Source: Cinnamomum chago (taxonomy: Eukaryota; Streptophyta; Magnoliopsida; Laurales; Lauraceae). From it: a stretch of 64,000 nt of DNA. The position numbers and the translations under genes are program-made. The DNA lies in NCBI GenBank assembly GCA_038049695.1, contig CP142461.1:25985001-26049000 (forward strand). Reading direction: 5' to 3'. Each line of letters begins with the position of its first letter. Position 1 is the first letter of the stretch. Under the pieces are notes generated by a model. That model saw only the letters and a program-made list of their open reading frames with translations. It had not been told where the DNA came from and made no database searches. Shown here piece after piece: positions 21,896-35,461 of the stretch.

Positions 21896-24800
21896 AGGCG
21901 TAAGACTAGAGTACGACACTTGAAATCTTATTTCCTATTAAAGCCCGATCCTAGAGTTTTCTAGAAGGAGTATTTTTACCGAGGGTCGTATGAAACACAT
22001 AGTATAGTCAACAATTTCGCTTAGATACAATGATTGTGTTTTCGTGCAGAGGTTTCGTACAACGCGCCCGAAGTTCGGGTTTTAGCCTTTTTACACGTAA
22101 AACTTCCTAAAGCGTTTACCAAACCCAAGATTCACCCGAAACCCGTTTCCAACCGAAAAGAATGTCGAAATAACCTACAGTGCGCATCCCAGCCCAGAAT
22201 CTCTTCAATTGGATTTCAAGGCGTAAGACTAGACTACGACACTTAAAACCCTTTTTTCTTTTAAAACTCGATCCCGGAGTTTTCTAGAAGGAGTATTTGG
22301 ACCGAGAGTCGCTTGAAACACATAGTTGAGTCAACAACTTCGTAAAGCTCCATTGATTGAGTTTTCGTACAGAAGTTCCGTACGACTCTTCCGAAGTTCG
22401 ACCTTTAGCCTTTTTAGTCGCAGAACTCCCTGAAGTGTTTACCAAACCCAAGATTCACCCGAAACCCGTTTCAAACCGAAAAGAATGCCGAAATAACCTA
22501 CAATGCGCAACTCAGCCCAGAATCCTTTCAATTGGATTTCGAGGCGTAAGACTAGAGAACGACACTTGAATCCTTATTTTCTATTAAAGCTCGATCCTGG
22601 AGTTTTCTAGATGGAGTATTTGCACCGAGAGTCGAATGAAACACATACTATAGTCAGCAATTTAACATAATTACATTGATTGTGTTTTCGTGCAGAGGTT
22701 TCGTACAACTCGCTCGAAGTTCGGGTTTTAGCCTTTTCAGACGTAAAACTTCCTGAAGTGTTTACCAAACCCAAGATTCACCCGAAACCCGTTTCAAACC
22801 GAAAAGAATATCGAATTAACCAACAATGCGCATCTCAGCCCAGAATCTTTTCAATTGGATTTCGAGACGTAAGACTAGAGTACGACACTTGAAACCGTTT
22901 TTTCTTTTAAAAATCGATCCCGGAGATTTCTAGAAGAGGTATTTGGACCGAGAGTCGCAAGAAACACATAGTAGAGTTAACAACTTCGTAAAGCTACATT
23001 GATTGAGTTTTCCTACAGAAGTTCCGTACGACGCTTCCGAAGTTCGACTTTTTAGCCTTTTCAGTCCCAAAATTCCCTGAAGTGTTTACCAAACCCAAGA
23101 TTCACCGGAAAGCATTTTCAAACTGAAAAGAATCTCGAAATAACCTACAAGGCGCAACTCAGCCCAGAATCATTTCAATTGGATTTCGGGGCGTAAAACT
23201 AGAGTACAACACTTGAAACCTTATTTTCTATTAAAGCTCGATCCTAGAGTTCTCTAAAAGGAGTATTTGCACCGAGGGTCGCATGAAACACATAGTATAG
23301 TCAACAATTTCGCATAGATACATTGATTGTGTTTTCGTGCAGAGGTTTCGTACAACGCGCTCGAAGTTCTAGTTTTAGCCGTTTCAATCGTAAAACTTCC
23401 TACAGTATTTCCCAAACCCAAGATTCACCCGAAACCCATTTCAAGCCGAAAAGAATCTCGAAATAACCTATAATGCGCAACGCAGCCCAGAATCTCTTCA
23501 ATTGGATTTCGAGGCGTAAGACTAGAGTACGACAATTGAAACCCTTTTTTCTTTTAAAACTCGATCGCGGAGTTTTCTAGAAGGAGTATTTGGACTGAGG
23601 GTCGCATGAAACACATAGTAGAGTCAAAAACTTCGTAAAGCTACATTGATTGAGTTTTCATACAGAAGTTCTGTACGATGCTTCCGAAGTTCGACTTTTA
23701 GCGTTTTCTAGAGGCAGAACTCCCTGAAGTGTTTACCAAACCCAAGATTCACCCGAAACCCGTTTCAAACCGAAATGAATCTCGAAATAACCTACAATGC
23801 GCAACTCAGACCACAGTCCTTTCAATAGGATTTCGAGGCGTAAGACTAGAGTACGGCACTTGAAACTTTATTTTCTATTAAAGCTCGATCCTTGAGTTTT
23901 CTAGAAGGAGTATTTGCACCGAGGGTCGTATGAAACATATAGTATAGTGAACAATTTCGCATAGATACATTGATTGTGTTTTCGTGCAGAGGTTTCGTAC
24001 AACGCGCCCGAAGTTCGGGTTTTAGCCTTTTCAGACGTAAGACATCCTGAAGTGTTTACCAAACCCAAGATTCACATGAAACCCGTTTCAAACCGAAAAG
24101 AATCTCGAAATAACCTACAATGCGCATCTCAGCCAGAATCTCTTCAATTGGATTTCGACGCGTAAGACTAGAGTACGACACTTGAAACCCTATTTCCTAT
24201 TAAAGCCTGATCCTAGAGTTTTCTAGAAGGAGTATTTCCACCGAGGGTCGCATGAAACACATAGTAGAGTCAACAGTTTCGCATATATACATTGATTGTG
24301 TTTTCGTGCAAAGGTTTCGTACAACGCGCCTGAAGTTCGGGTTTTAGCGTTTTCAGACGTAAAACTTCATGAAGTGTTTACCAAACCCAAGACTCACCCG
24401 ACACCAGTTTCAAACCGAAAAGAATCTCGAAATAACCTACAGTGCGCATCTCAGCCCAGAATCTCTTCAATTGGATTTCGAGGCGTAAGACTAGAGTACG
24501 ACACTTGAAACCCTTTTTGCTTTTAGAAATGGATCCCGTAGTTTTCTAGAAGGAGTATTTGGACCAAGAGTCGCATGGAACACATTGTAGAGTCAACAAC
24601 TTCGTAAAGCTACATTCTTTGAGTGTTCATACAAACGTTCCGTATGACGCATCCGAAGTTCGACTTTTAGCCTTTTCAGTCACAGAACTCCCTGAAGTGT
24701 TTACAAAACCCAAGATTCACCCGAAACCCGTTTTAAAACGAAAAGAATCTCGAAATAACCTACAATGCGCAACTCAGCCCCGAATCCTTTCAATTGGATT

Positions 24801-25125
24801 TCGAGGCGTAAGACTAGAGTACGACACTTGAAACCTTATTTTATATTAAAGCTCAATCCTAGAGTTTTCTAGAAGGAGTTTTTGCACCGAGGGTTGCGTG
24901 AAACACTTATTATAGTCAACAATTTCGCATAGATACATTGATTGTGTTTTCAGGCAAAGGTTTCGTACAACGCGCCCGAAGTTCGGGTTTAGCCTTTTCA
25001 GACGTAAAACTTCCTGAAGTGTTTACCAAACCCAAGATTCACATGTAACCCGTTTCAAACCGAAAAGAATCTCGAAATAACCTACAATGCGCAACTCAGT
25101 CCAGAATCCTTTCAATTGGATTTCG
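21896..25125. repeat. HOR unit U8: canonical 10-mer, 3,230 bp
   Basis: Canonical order. Monomer c shares CATACTATAG (C at 22648) with U6 exactly 6,460 bp upstream, but not with U7 between them. Private variants: TTAAAAATCGATCC in d near 22912, TTCACCGGAAAGC in d near 23105 and GAGTGTTCAT in i near 24625. It is the last unit of the first h/i variant block. Confidence 0.97.
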
Positions 25126-28100
25126 AGGCATAAGACTAGAGTACGACACTTGAAATCTTATTTCCTATTAAAGCCCGATCCTAGAGTTTTCTAGAAGGAG
25201 TATTTTTACCGAGGGTCGTATGAAACACATAGTATAGTCAACAATTTCGCTTAGATACAATGATTGTGTTTTCGTGCAGAGGTTTCGTACAACGCGCCCG
25301 AAGTTCGGGTTTTAGCCTTTTTACACGTAAAACTTCCTAAAGCGTTTACCAAACCCAAGATTCACCCGAAACCCGTTTCCAACCGAAAAGAATGTCGAAA
25401 TAACCTACAGTGCGCATCCCAGCCCAGAATCTCTTCAATTGGATTTCAAGGCGTAAGACTAGAGTACGACACTTGAAATCTTATTTCCTATTAAAGCCCG
25501 ATCCTAGAGTTTTCTAGAAGGAGTATTTTTACCGAGGGTCGTATGAAACACATAGTATAGTCAACAATTTCGCTTAGATACAATGATTGTGTTTTCGTGC
25601 AGAGGTTTCGTACAACGCGCCCGAAGTTCGGGTTTTAGCCTTTTTACACGTAAAACTTCCTAAAGCGTTTACCAAACCCAAGATTCACCCGAAACCCGTT
25701 TCCAACCGAAAAGAATGTCGAAATAACCTACAGTGCGCATCCCAGCCCAGAATCTCTTCAATTGGATTTCAAGGCGTAAGACTAGACTACGACACTTAAA
25801 ACCCTTTTTTCTTTTAAAACTCGATCCCGGAGTTTTCTAGAAGGAGTATTTGGACCGAGAGTCGCTTGAAACACATAGTTGAGTCAACAACTTCGTAAAG
25901 CTCCATTGATTGAGTTTTCGTACAGAAGTTCCGTACGACTCTTCCGAAGTTCGACCTTTAGCCTTTTTAGTCGCAGAACTCCCTGAAGTGTTTACCAAAC
26001 CCAAGATTCACCCGAAACCCGTTTCAAACCGAAAAGAATGCCGAAATAACCTACAATGCGCAACTCAGCCCAGAATCCTTTCAATTGGATTTCGAGGCGT
26101 AAGACTAGAGAACGACACTTGAATCCTTATTTTCTATTAAAGCTCGATCCTGGAGTTTTCTAGATGGAGTATTTGCACCGAGAGTCGAATGAAACACATA
26201 GTATAGTCAGCAATTTAACATAATTACATTGATTGTGTTTTCGTGCAGAGGTTTCGTACAACTCGCTCGAAGTTCGGGTTTTAGCCTTTTCAGACGTAAA
26301 ACTTCCTGAAGTGTTTACCAAACCCAAGATTCACCCGAAACCCGTTTCAAACCGAAAAGAATATCGAATTAACCAACAATGCGCATCTCAGCCCAGAATC
26401 TTTTCAATTGGATTTCGAGACGTAATACTAGAGTACGACACTTGAAACCGTTTTTTCTTTTAAAACTCGATCCCGGAGATTTCTAGAAGAGGTATTTGGA
26501 CCGAGAGTCGCAAGAAACACATAGTAGAGTTAACAACTTCGTAAAGCTACATTGATTGAGTTTTCCTACAGAAGTTCCGTACGACGCTTCCGAAGTTCGA
26601 CTTTTTAGCCTTTTCAGTCCCAAAATTCCCTGAAGTGTTTACCAAACCCAAGATTCACCCGAAAGCATTTTCAAACTGAAAAGAATCTCGAAATAACCTA
26701 CAAGGCGCAACTCAGCCCAGAATCATTTCAATTGGATTTCGGGGCGTAAAACTAGAGTACAACACTTGAAACCTTATTTTCTATTAAAGCTCGATCCTAG
26801 AGTTCTCTAAAAGGAGTATTTGCACCGAGGGTCGCATGAAACACATAGTATAGTCAACAATTTCGCATAGATACATTGATTGTGTTTTCGTGCAGAGGTT
26901 TCGTACAACGCGCTCGAAGTTCTAGTTTTAGCCGTTTCAATCGTAAAACTTCCTACAGTATTTCCCAAACCCAAGATTCACCCGAAACCCATTTCAAGCC
27001 GAAAAGAATCTCGAAATAACCTATAATGCGCAACGCAGCCCAGAATCTCTTCAATTGGATTTCGAGGCGTAAGACTAGAGTACGACAATTGAAACCCTTT
27101 TTTCTTTTAAAACTCGATCGCGGAGTTTTCTAGAAGGAGTATTTGGACTGAGGGTCGCATGAAACACATAGTAGAGTCAAAAACTTCGTAAAGCTACATT
27201 GATTGAGTTTTCATACAGAAGTTCTGTACGATGCTTCCGAAGTTCGACTTTTAGCGTTTTCTAGAGGCAGAACTCCCTGAAGTGTTTACCAAACCCAAGA
27301 TTCACCCGAAACCCGTTTCAAACCGAAATGAATCTCGAAATAACCTACAATGCGCAACTCAGACCACAGTCCTTTCAATAGGATTTCGAGGCGTAAGACT
27401 AGAGTACGGCACTTGAAACTTTATTTTCTATTAAAGCTCGATCCTTGAGTTTTCTAGAAGGAGTATTTGCACCGAGGGTCGTATGAAACATATAGTATAG
27501 TGAACAATTTCGCATAGATACATTGATTGTGTTTTCGTGCAGAGGTTTCGTACAACGCGCCCGAAGTTCGGGTTTTAGCCTTTTCAGACGTAAGACATCC
27601 TGAAGTGTTTACCAAACCCAAGATTCACATGAAACCCGTTTCAAACCGAAAAGAATCTCGAAATAACCTACAATGCGCATCTCAGCCAGAATCTCTTCAA
27701 TTGGATTTCGACGCGTAAGACTAGAGTACGACACTTGAAACCCTATTTCCTATTAAAGCCTGATCCTAGAGTTTTCTAGAAGGAGTATTTCCACCGAGGG
27801 TCGCATGAAACACATAGTAGAGTCAACAGTTTCGCATATATACATTGATTGTGTTTTCGTGCAAAGGTTTCGTACAACGCGCCTGAAGTTCGGGTTTTAG
27901 CGTTTTCAGACGTAAAACTTCATGAAGTGTTTACCAAACCCAAGATTCACCCGACACCAGTTTCAAACCGAAAAGAATCTCGAAATAACCTACAGTGCGC
28001 ATCTCAGCCCAGAATCTCTTCAATTGGATTTCGAGGCGTAAGACTAGAGTACGACACTTGAAACCCTTTTTTCTTTTAAAAATGGATCCCGTAGTTTTCT

Positions 28101-28678
28101 AGAAGGAGTATTTGGACCAAGAGTCGCATGAAACACATTGTAGAGTCAACAACTTCGTAAAGCTACATTCTTTGAGTTTTCATACAAACGTTCCGTATGA
28201 CGCATCCGAAGTTCGACTTTTAGCCTTTTCAGTCACAGAACTCCCTGAAGTGTTTACAAAACCCAAGATTCACCCGAAACCCGTTTTAAAACGAAAAGAA
28301 TCTCGAAATAACCTACAATGCGCAACTCAGCCCCGAATCCTTTCAATTGGATTTCGAGGCGTAAGACTAGAGTACGACACTTGAAACCTTATTTTATATT
28401 AAAGCTCAATCCTAGAGTTTTCTAGAAGGAGTTTTTGCACCGAGGGTTGCGTGAAACACTTATTATAGTCAACAATTTCGCATAGATACATTGATTGTGT
28501 TTTCAGGCAAAGGTTTCGTACAACGCGCCCGAAGTTCGGGTTTAGCCTTTTCAGACGTAAAACTTCCTGAAGTGTTTACCAAACCCAAGATTCACATGTA
28601 ACCCGTTTCAAACCGAAAAGAATCTCGAAATAACCTACAATGCGCAACTCAGTCCAGAATCCTTTCAATTGGATTTCG
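25126..28678. repeat. HOR unit U9: 11-mer, 3,553 bp, monomer a doubled
   Basis: Monomers: a 25126-25448, a 25449-25771, b 25772-26094, c 26095-26417, d 26418-26741, e 26742-27064, f 27065-27388, g 27389-27710, h 27711-28033, i 28034-28356, j 28357-28678. The first a begins AGGCATAAG. The second half of the variable markers switches back to h-GATTC and i-GAAAC. Monomer c ends with the GTAATAC state. Confidence 0.96.
25449..25463. other. Crossover window of the doubled a monomer (U9)
   Basis: The first a keeps its class-specific end TTCAAGG but is followed by the a leader (AGAGTACGACACTTGAAATC) rather than the b leader (AGACTACGACACTTAAAACC). The two leaders are identical over AGGCGTAAGACTAGA, 15 bases, so the exchange lies here. 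Confidence 0.9.
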
Positions 28679-31600
28679 AGGCGTAAGACTAGAGTACGAC
28701 ACTTGAAATCTTATTTCCTATTAAAGCCCGATCCTAGAGTTTTCTAGAAGGAGTATTTTTACCGAGGGTCGTATGAAACACATAGTATAGTCAACAATTT
28801 CGCTTAGATACAATGATTGTGTTTTCGTGCAGAGGTTTCGTACAACGCGCCCGAAGTTCGGGTTTTAGCCTTTTTACACGTAAAACTTCCTAAAGCGTTT
28901 ACCAAACCCAAGATTCACCCGAAACCCGTTTCCAACCGAAAAGAATGTCGAAATAACCTACAGTGCGCATCCCAGCCCAGAATCTCTTCAATTGGATTTC
29001 AAGGCGTAAGACTAGACTACGACACTTAAAACCCTTTTTTCTTTTAAAACTCGATCCCGGAGTTTTCTAGAAGGAGTATTTGGACCGAGAGTCGCTTGAA
29101 ACACATAGTTGAGTCAACAACTTCGTAAAGCTCCATTGATTGAGTTTTCGTACAGAAGTTCCGTACGACTCTTCCGAAGTTCGACCTTTAGCCTTTTTAG
29201 TCGCAGAACTCCCTGAAGTGTTTACCAAACCCAAGATTCACCCGAAACCCGTTTCAAACCGAAAAGAATGCCGAAATAACCTACAATGCGCAACTCAGCC
29301 CAGAATCCTTTCAATTGGATTTCGAGGCGTAAGACTAGAGAACGACACTTGAATCCTTATTTTCTATTAAAGCTCGATCCTGGAGTTTTCTAGATGGAGT
29401 ATTTGCACCGAGAGTCGAATGAAACACATAGTATAGTCAGCAATTTAACATAATTACATTGATTGTGTTTTCGTGCAGAGGTTTCGTACAACTCGCTCGA
29501 AGTTCGGGTTTTAGCCTTTTCAGACGTAAAACTTCCTGAAGTGTTTACCAAACCCAAGATTCACCCGAAACCCGTTTCAAACCGAAAAGAATATCGAATT
29601 AACCAACAATGCGCATCTCAGCCCAGAATCTTTTCAATTGGATTTCGAGACGTAATACTAGAGTACGACACTTGAAACCGTTTTTTCTTTTAAAACTCGA
29701 TCCCGGAGATTTCTAGAAGAGGTATTTGGACCGAGAGTCGCAAGAAACACATAGTAGAGTTAACAACTTCGTAAAGCTACATTGATTGAGTTTTCCTACA
29801 GAAGTTCCGTACGACGCTTCCGAAGTTCGACTTTTTAGCCTTTTCAGTCCCAAAATTCCCTGAAGTGTTTACCAAACCCAAGATTCACCCGAAAGCATTT
29901 TCAAACTGAAAAGAATCTCGAAATAACCTACAAGGCGCAACTCAGCCCAGAATCATTTCAATTGGATTTCGGGGCGTAAAACTAGAGTACAACACTTGAA
30001 ACCTTATTTTCTATTAAAGCTCGATCCTAGAGTTCTCTAAAAGGAGTATTTGCACCGAGGGTCGCATGAAACACATAGTATAGTCAACAATTTCGCATAG
30101 ATACATTGATTGTGTTTTCGTGCAGAGGTTTCGTACAACGCGCTCGAAGTTCTAGTTTTAGCCGTTTCAATCGTAAAACTTCCTACAGTATTTCCCAAAC
30201 CCAAGATTCACCGGAAACCCATTTCAAGCCGAAAAGAATCTCGAAATAACCTATAATGCGCAACGCAGCCCAGAATCTCTTCAATTGGATTTCGAGGCGT
30301 AAGACTAGAGTACGACAATTGAAACCCTTTTTTCTTTTAAAACTCGATCGCGGAGTTTTCTAGAAGGAGTATTTGGACTGAGGGTCGCATGAAACACATA
30401 GTAGAGTCAAAAACTTCGTAAAGCTACATTGATTGAGTTTTCATACAGAAGTTCTGTACGATGCTTCCGAAGTTCGACTTTTAGCGTTTTCTAGAGGCAG
30501 AACTCCCTGAAGTGTTTACCAAACCCAAGATTCACCCGAAACCCGTTTCAAACCGAAATGAATCTCGAAATAACCTACAATGCGCAACTCAGACCACAGT
30601 CCTTTCAATAGGATTTCGAGGCGTAAGACTAGAGTACGGCACTTGAAACTTTATTTTCTATTAAAGCTCGATCCTTGAGTTTTCTAGAAGGAGTATTTGC
30701 ACCGAGGGTCGTATGAAACATATAGTATAGTGAACAATTTCGCATAGATACATTGATTGTGTTTTCGTGCAGAGGTTTCGTACAACGCGCCCGAAGTTCG
30801 GGTTTTAGCCTTTTCAGACGTAAGACATCCTGAAGTGTTTACCAAACCCAAGATTCACATGAAACCCGTTTCAAACCGAAAAGAATCTCGAAATAACCTA
30901 CAATGCGCATCTCAGCCAGAATCTCTTCAATTGGATTTCGACGCGTAAGACTAGAGTACGACACTTGAAACCCTATTTCCTATTAAAGCCTGATCCTAGA
31001 GTTTTCTAGAAGGAGTATTTCCACCGAGGGTCGCATGAAACACATAGTAGAGTCAACAGTTTCGCATATATACATTGATTGTGTTTTCGTGCAAAGGTTT
31101 CGTACAACGCGCCTGAAGTTCGGGTTTTAGCGTTTTCAGACGTAAAACTTCATGAAGTGTTTACCAAACCCAAGATTCACCCGACACCAGTTTCAAACCG
31201 AAAAGAATCTCGAAATAACCTACAGTGCGCATCTCAGCCCAGAATCTCTTCAATTGGATTTCGAGGCGTAAGACTAGAGTACGACACTTGAAACCCTTTT
31301 TTCTTTTAAAAATGGATCCCGTAGTTTTCTAGAAGGAGTATTTGGACCAAGAGTCGCATGAAACACATTGTAGAGTCAACAACTTCGTAAAGCTACATTC
31401 TTTGAGTTTTCATACAAACGTTCCGTATGACGCATCCGAAGTTCGACTTTTAGCCTTTTCAGTCACAGAACTCCCTGAAGTGTTTACAAAACCCAAGATT
31501 CACCCGAAACCCGTTTTAAAACGAAAAGAATCTCGAAATAACCTACAATGCGCAACTCAGCCCCGAATCCTTTCAATTGGATTTCGAGGCGTAAGACTAG

Positions 31601-31908
31601 AGTACGACACTTGAAACCTTATTTTATATTAAAGCTCAATCCTAGAGTTTTCTAGAAGGAGTTTTTGCACCGAGGGTTGCGTGAAACACTTATTATAGTC
31701 AACAATTTCGCATAGATACATTGATTGTGTTTTCAGGCAAAGGTTTCGTACAACGCGCCCGAAGTTCGGGTTTAGCCTTTTCAGACGTAAAACTTCCTGA
31801 AGTGTTTACCAAACCCAAGATTCACATGTAACCCGTTTCAAACCGAAAAGAATCTCGAAATAACCTACAATGCGCAACTCAGTCCAGAATCCTTTCAATT
31901 GGATTTCG
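28679..31908. repeat. HOR unit U10: canonical 10-mer, 3,230 bp
   Basis: Canonical order between the two 11-mers. Monomer e has the rare TTCACCGGAAACCC (CCGG at 30211), which recurs only at 36994 in U12, exactly 6,783 bp on. Monomer c has the GTAATAC state; h is GATTC and i is GAAAC. Confidence 0.97.
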
Positions 31909-34900
31909 AGGCGTAAGACTAGAGTACGACACTTGAAATCTTATTTCCTATTAAAGCCCGATCCTAGAGTTTTCTAGAAGGAGTATTTTTACCGACGGTC
32001 GTATGAAACACATAGTATAGTCAACAATTTCGCTTAGATACAATGATTGTGTTTTCGTGCAGAGGTTTCGTACAACGCGCCCGAAGTTCGGGTTTTAGCC
32101 TTTTTACACGTAAAACTTCCTAAAGCGTTTACCAAACCCAAGATTCACCCGAAACCCGTTTCCAACCGAAAAGAATGTCGAAATAACCTACAGTGCGCAT
32201 CCCAGCCCAGAATCTCTTCAATTGGATTTCAAGGCGTAAGACTAGAGTACGACACTTGAAATCTTATTTCCTATTAAAGCCCGATCCTAGAGTTTTCTAG
32301 AAGGAGTATTTTTACCGAGGGTCGTATGAAACACATAGTATAGTCAACAATTTCGCTTAGATACAATGATTGTGTTTTCGTGCAGAGGTTTCGTACAACG
32401 CGCCCGAAGTTCGGGTTTTAGCCTTTTTACACGTAAAACTTCCTAAAGCGTTTACCAAACCCAAGATTCACCCGAAACCCGTTTCCAACCGAAAAGAATG
32501 TCGAAATAACCTACAGTGCGCATCCCAGCCCAGAATCTCTTCAATTGGATTTCAAGGCGTAAGACTAGACTACGACACTTAAAACCCTTTTTTCTTTTAA
32601 AACTCGATCCCGGAGTTTTCTAGAAGGAGTATTTGGACCGAGAGTCGCTTGAAACACATAGTTGAGTCAACAACTTCGTAAAGCTCCATTGATTGAGTTT
32701 TCGTACAGAAGTTCCGTACGACTCTTCCGAAGTTCGACCTTTAGCCTTTTTAGTCGCAGAACTCCCTGAAGTGTTTACCAAACCCAAGATTCACCCGAAA
32801 CCCGTTTCAAACCGAAAAGAATGCCGAAATAACCTACAATGCGCAACTCAGCCCAGAATCCTTTCAATTGGATTTCGAGGCGTAAGACTAGAGAACGACA
32901 CTTGAATCCTTATTTTCTATTAAAGCTCGATCCTGGAGTTTTCTAGATGGAGTATTTGCACCGAGAGTCGAATGAAACACATAGTATAGTCAGCAATTTA
33001 ACATAATTACATTGATTGTGTTTTCGTGCAGAGGTTTCGTACAACTCGCTCGAAGTTCGGGTTTTAGCCTTTTCAGACGTAAAACTTCCTGAAGTGTTTA
33101 CCAAACCCAAGATTCACCCGAAACCCGTTTCAAACCGAAAAGAATATCGAATTAACCAACAATGCGCATCTCAGCCCAGAATCTTTTCAATTGGATTTCG
33201 AGACGTAATACTAGAGTACGACACTTGAAACCGTTTTTTCTTTTAAAACTCGATCCCGGAGATTTCTAGAAGAGGTATTTGGACCGAGAGTCGCAAGAAA
33301 CACATAGTAGAGTTAACAACTTCGTAAAGCTACATTGATTGAGTTTTCCTACAGAAGTTCCGTACGACGCTTCCGAAGTTCGACTTTTTAGCCTTTTCAG
33401 TCCCAAAATTCCCTGAAGTGTTTACCAAACCCAAGATTCACCCGAAAGCATTTTCAAACTGAAAAGAATCTCGAAATAACCTACAAGGCGCAACTCAGCC
33501 CAGAATCATTTCAATTGGATTTCGGGGCGTAAAACTAGAGTACAACACTTGAAACCTTATTTTCTATTAAAGCTCGATCCTAGAGTTCTCTAAAAGGAGT
33601 ATTTGCACCGAGGGTCGCATGAAACACATAGTATAGTCAACAATTTCGCATAGATACATTGATTGTGTTTTCGTGCAGAGGTTTCGTACAACGCGCTCGA
33701 AGTTCTAGTTTTAGCCGTTTCAATCGTAAAACTTCCTACAGTATTTCCCAAACCCAAGATTCACCCGAAACCCATTTCAAGCCGAAAAGAATCTCGAAAT
33801 AACCTATAATGCGCAACGCAGCCCAGAATCTCTTCAATTGGATTTCGAGGCGTAAGACTAGAGTACGACAATTGAAACCCTTTTTTCTTTTAAAACTCGA
33901 TCGCGGAGTTTTCTAGAAGGAGTATTTGGACTGAGGGTCGCATGAAACACATAGTAGAGTCAAAAACTTCGTAAAGCTACATTGATTGAGTTTTCATACA
34001 GAAGTTCTGTACGATGCTTCCGAAGTTCGACTTTTAGCGTTTTCTAGAGGCAGAACTCCCTGAAGTGTTTACCAAACCCAAGATTCACCCGAAACCCGTT
34101 TCAAACCGAAATGAATCTCGAAATAACCTACAATGCGCAACTCAGACCACAGTCCTTTCAATAGGATTTCGAGGCGTAAGACTAGAGTACGGCACTTGAA
34201 ACTTTATTTTCTATTAAAGCTCGATCCTTGAGTTTTCTAGAAGGAGTATTTGCACCGAGGGTCGTATGAAACATATAGTATAGTGAACAATTTCGCATAG
34301 ATACATTGATTGTGTTTTCGTGCAGAGGTTTCGTACAACGCGCCCGAAGTTCGGGTTTTAGCCTTTTCAGACGTAAGACATCCTGAAGTGTTTACCAAAC
34401 CCAAGATTCACATGAAACCCGTTTCAAACCGAAAAGAATCTCGAAATAACCTACAATGCGCATCTCAGCCAGAATCTCTTCAATTGGATTTCGACGCGTA
34501 AGACTAGAGTACGACACTTGAAACCCTATTTCCTATTAAAGCCTGATCCTAGAGTTTTCTAGAAGGAGTATTTCCACCGAGGGTCGCATGAAACACATAG
34601 TAGAGTCAACAGTTTCGCATATATACATTGATTGTGTTTTCGTGCAAAGGTTTCGTACAACGCGCCTGAAGTTCGGGTTTTAGCGTTTTCAGACGTAAAA
34701 CTTCATGAAGTGTTTACCAAACCCAAGACTCACCCGACACCAGTTTCAAACCGAAAAGAATCTCGAAATAACCTACAGTGCGCATCTCAGCCCAGAATCT
34801 CTTCAATTGGATTTCGAGGCGTAAGACTAGAGTACGACACTTGAAACCCTTTTTGCTTTTAGAAATGGATCCCGTAGTTTTCTAGAAGGAGTATTTGGAC

Positions 34901-35461
34901 CAAGAGTCGCATGGAACACATTGTAGAGTCAACAACTTCGTAAAGCTACATTCTTTGAGTTTTCATACAAACGTTCCGTATGACGCATCCGAAGTTCAAC
35001 TTTTAGCCTTTTCTGTCACAGAACTCCCTGAAGTGTTTACAAAACCCAAGATTCACCCGAAACCCGTTTTAAAACGAAAAGAATCTCGAAATAACCTACT
35101 ATGCGCAACTCAGCCCCGAATCCTTTCAATTGGATTTCGAGGCGTAAGACTAGAGTACGACACTTGAAACCTTATTTTATATTAAAGCTCAATCCTAGAG
35201 TTTTCGAGAAGGAGTTTTTGCACCGAGGGTTGCGTGAAAAACTTATTATAGTCAACAATTTCGCATAGATACATTGATTGTGTTTTCAGGCAAAGGTTTC
35301 GTACAACGCGCCCGAAGTTCGGGTTTAGCCTTTTCAGACGTAAAACTTCCTGAAGTGTTTACCAAACCCAAGATTCACATGTAACCCGTTTCAAACCGAA
35401 AAGAATCTCGAAATAACCTACAATGCGCAACTCAGTCCAGAATCCTTTCAATTGGATTTCG
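31909..35461. repeat. HOR unit U11: 11-mer, 3,553 bp, monomer a doubled
   Basis: Doubled a at 31909-32231 and 32232-32554, then b to j in order. The first a has ACCGACGGTC (C at 31996), seen elsewhere only in U16 at 48469. Monomer i is unusually divergent, with changes at 34998 (G to A), 35014 (A to T) and 35100 (A to T). Monomer j has GTGAAAAACTT (A at 35240), shared with U12 and U13. Confidence 0.96.
32232..32246. other. Crossover window of the doubled a monomer (U11)
   Basis: The same a-to-a junction as in U9, 6,783 bp downstream, with identical flanks. One crossover followed by duplication of a 21-monomer block explains both more simply than two independent events at the same window, though the shared 15-bp identity would also constrain independent events. 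Confidence 0.88.
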
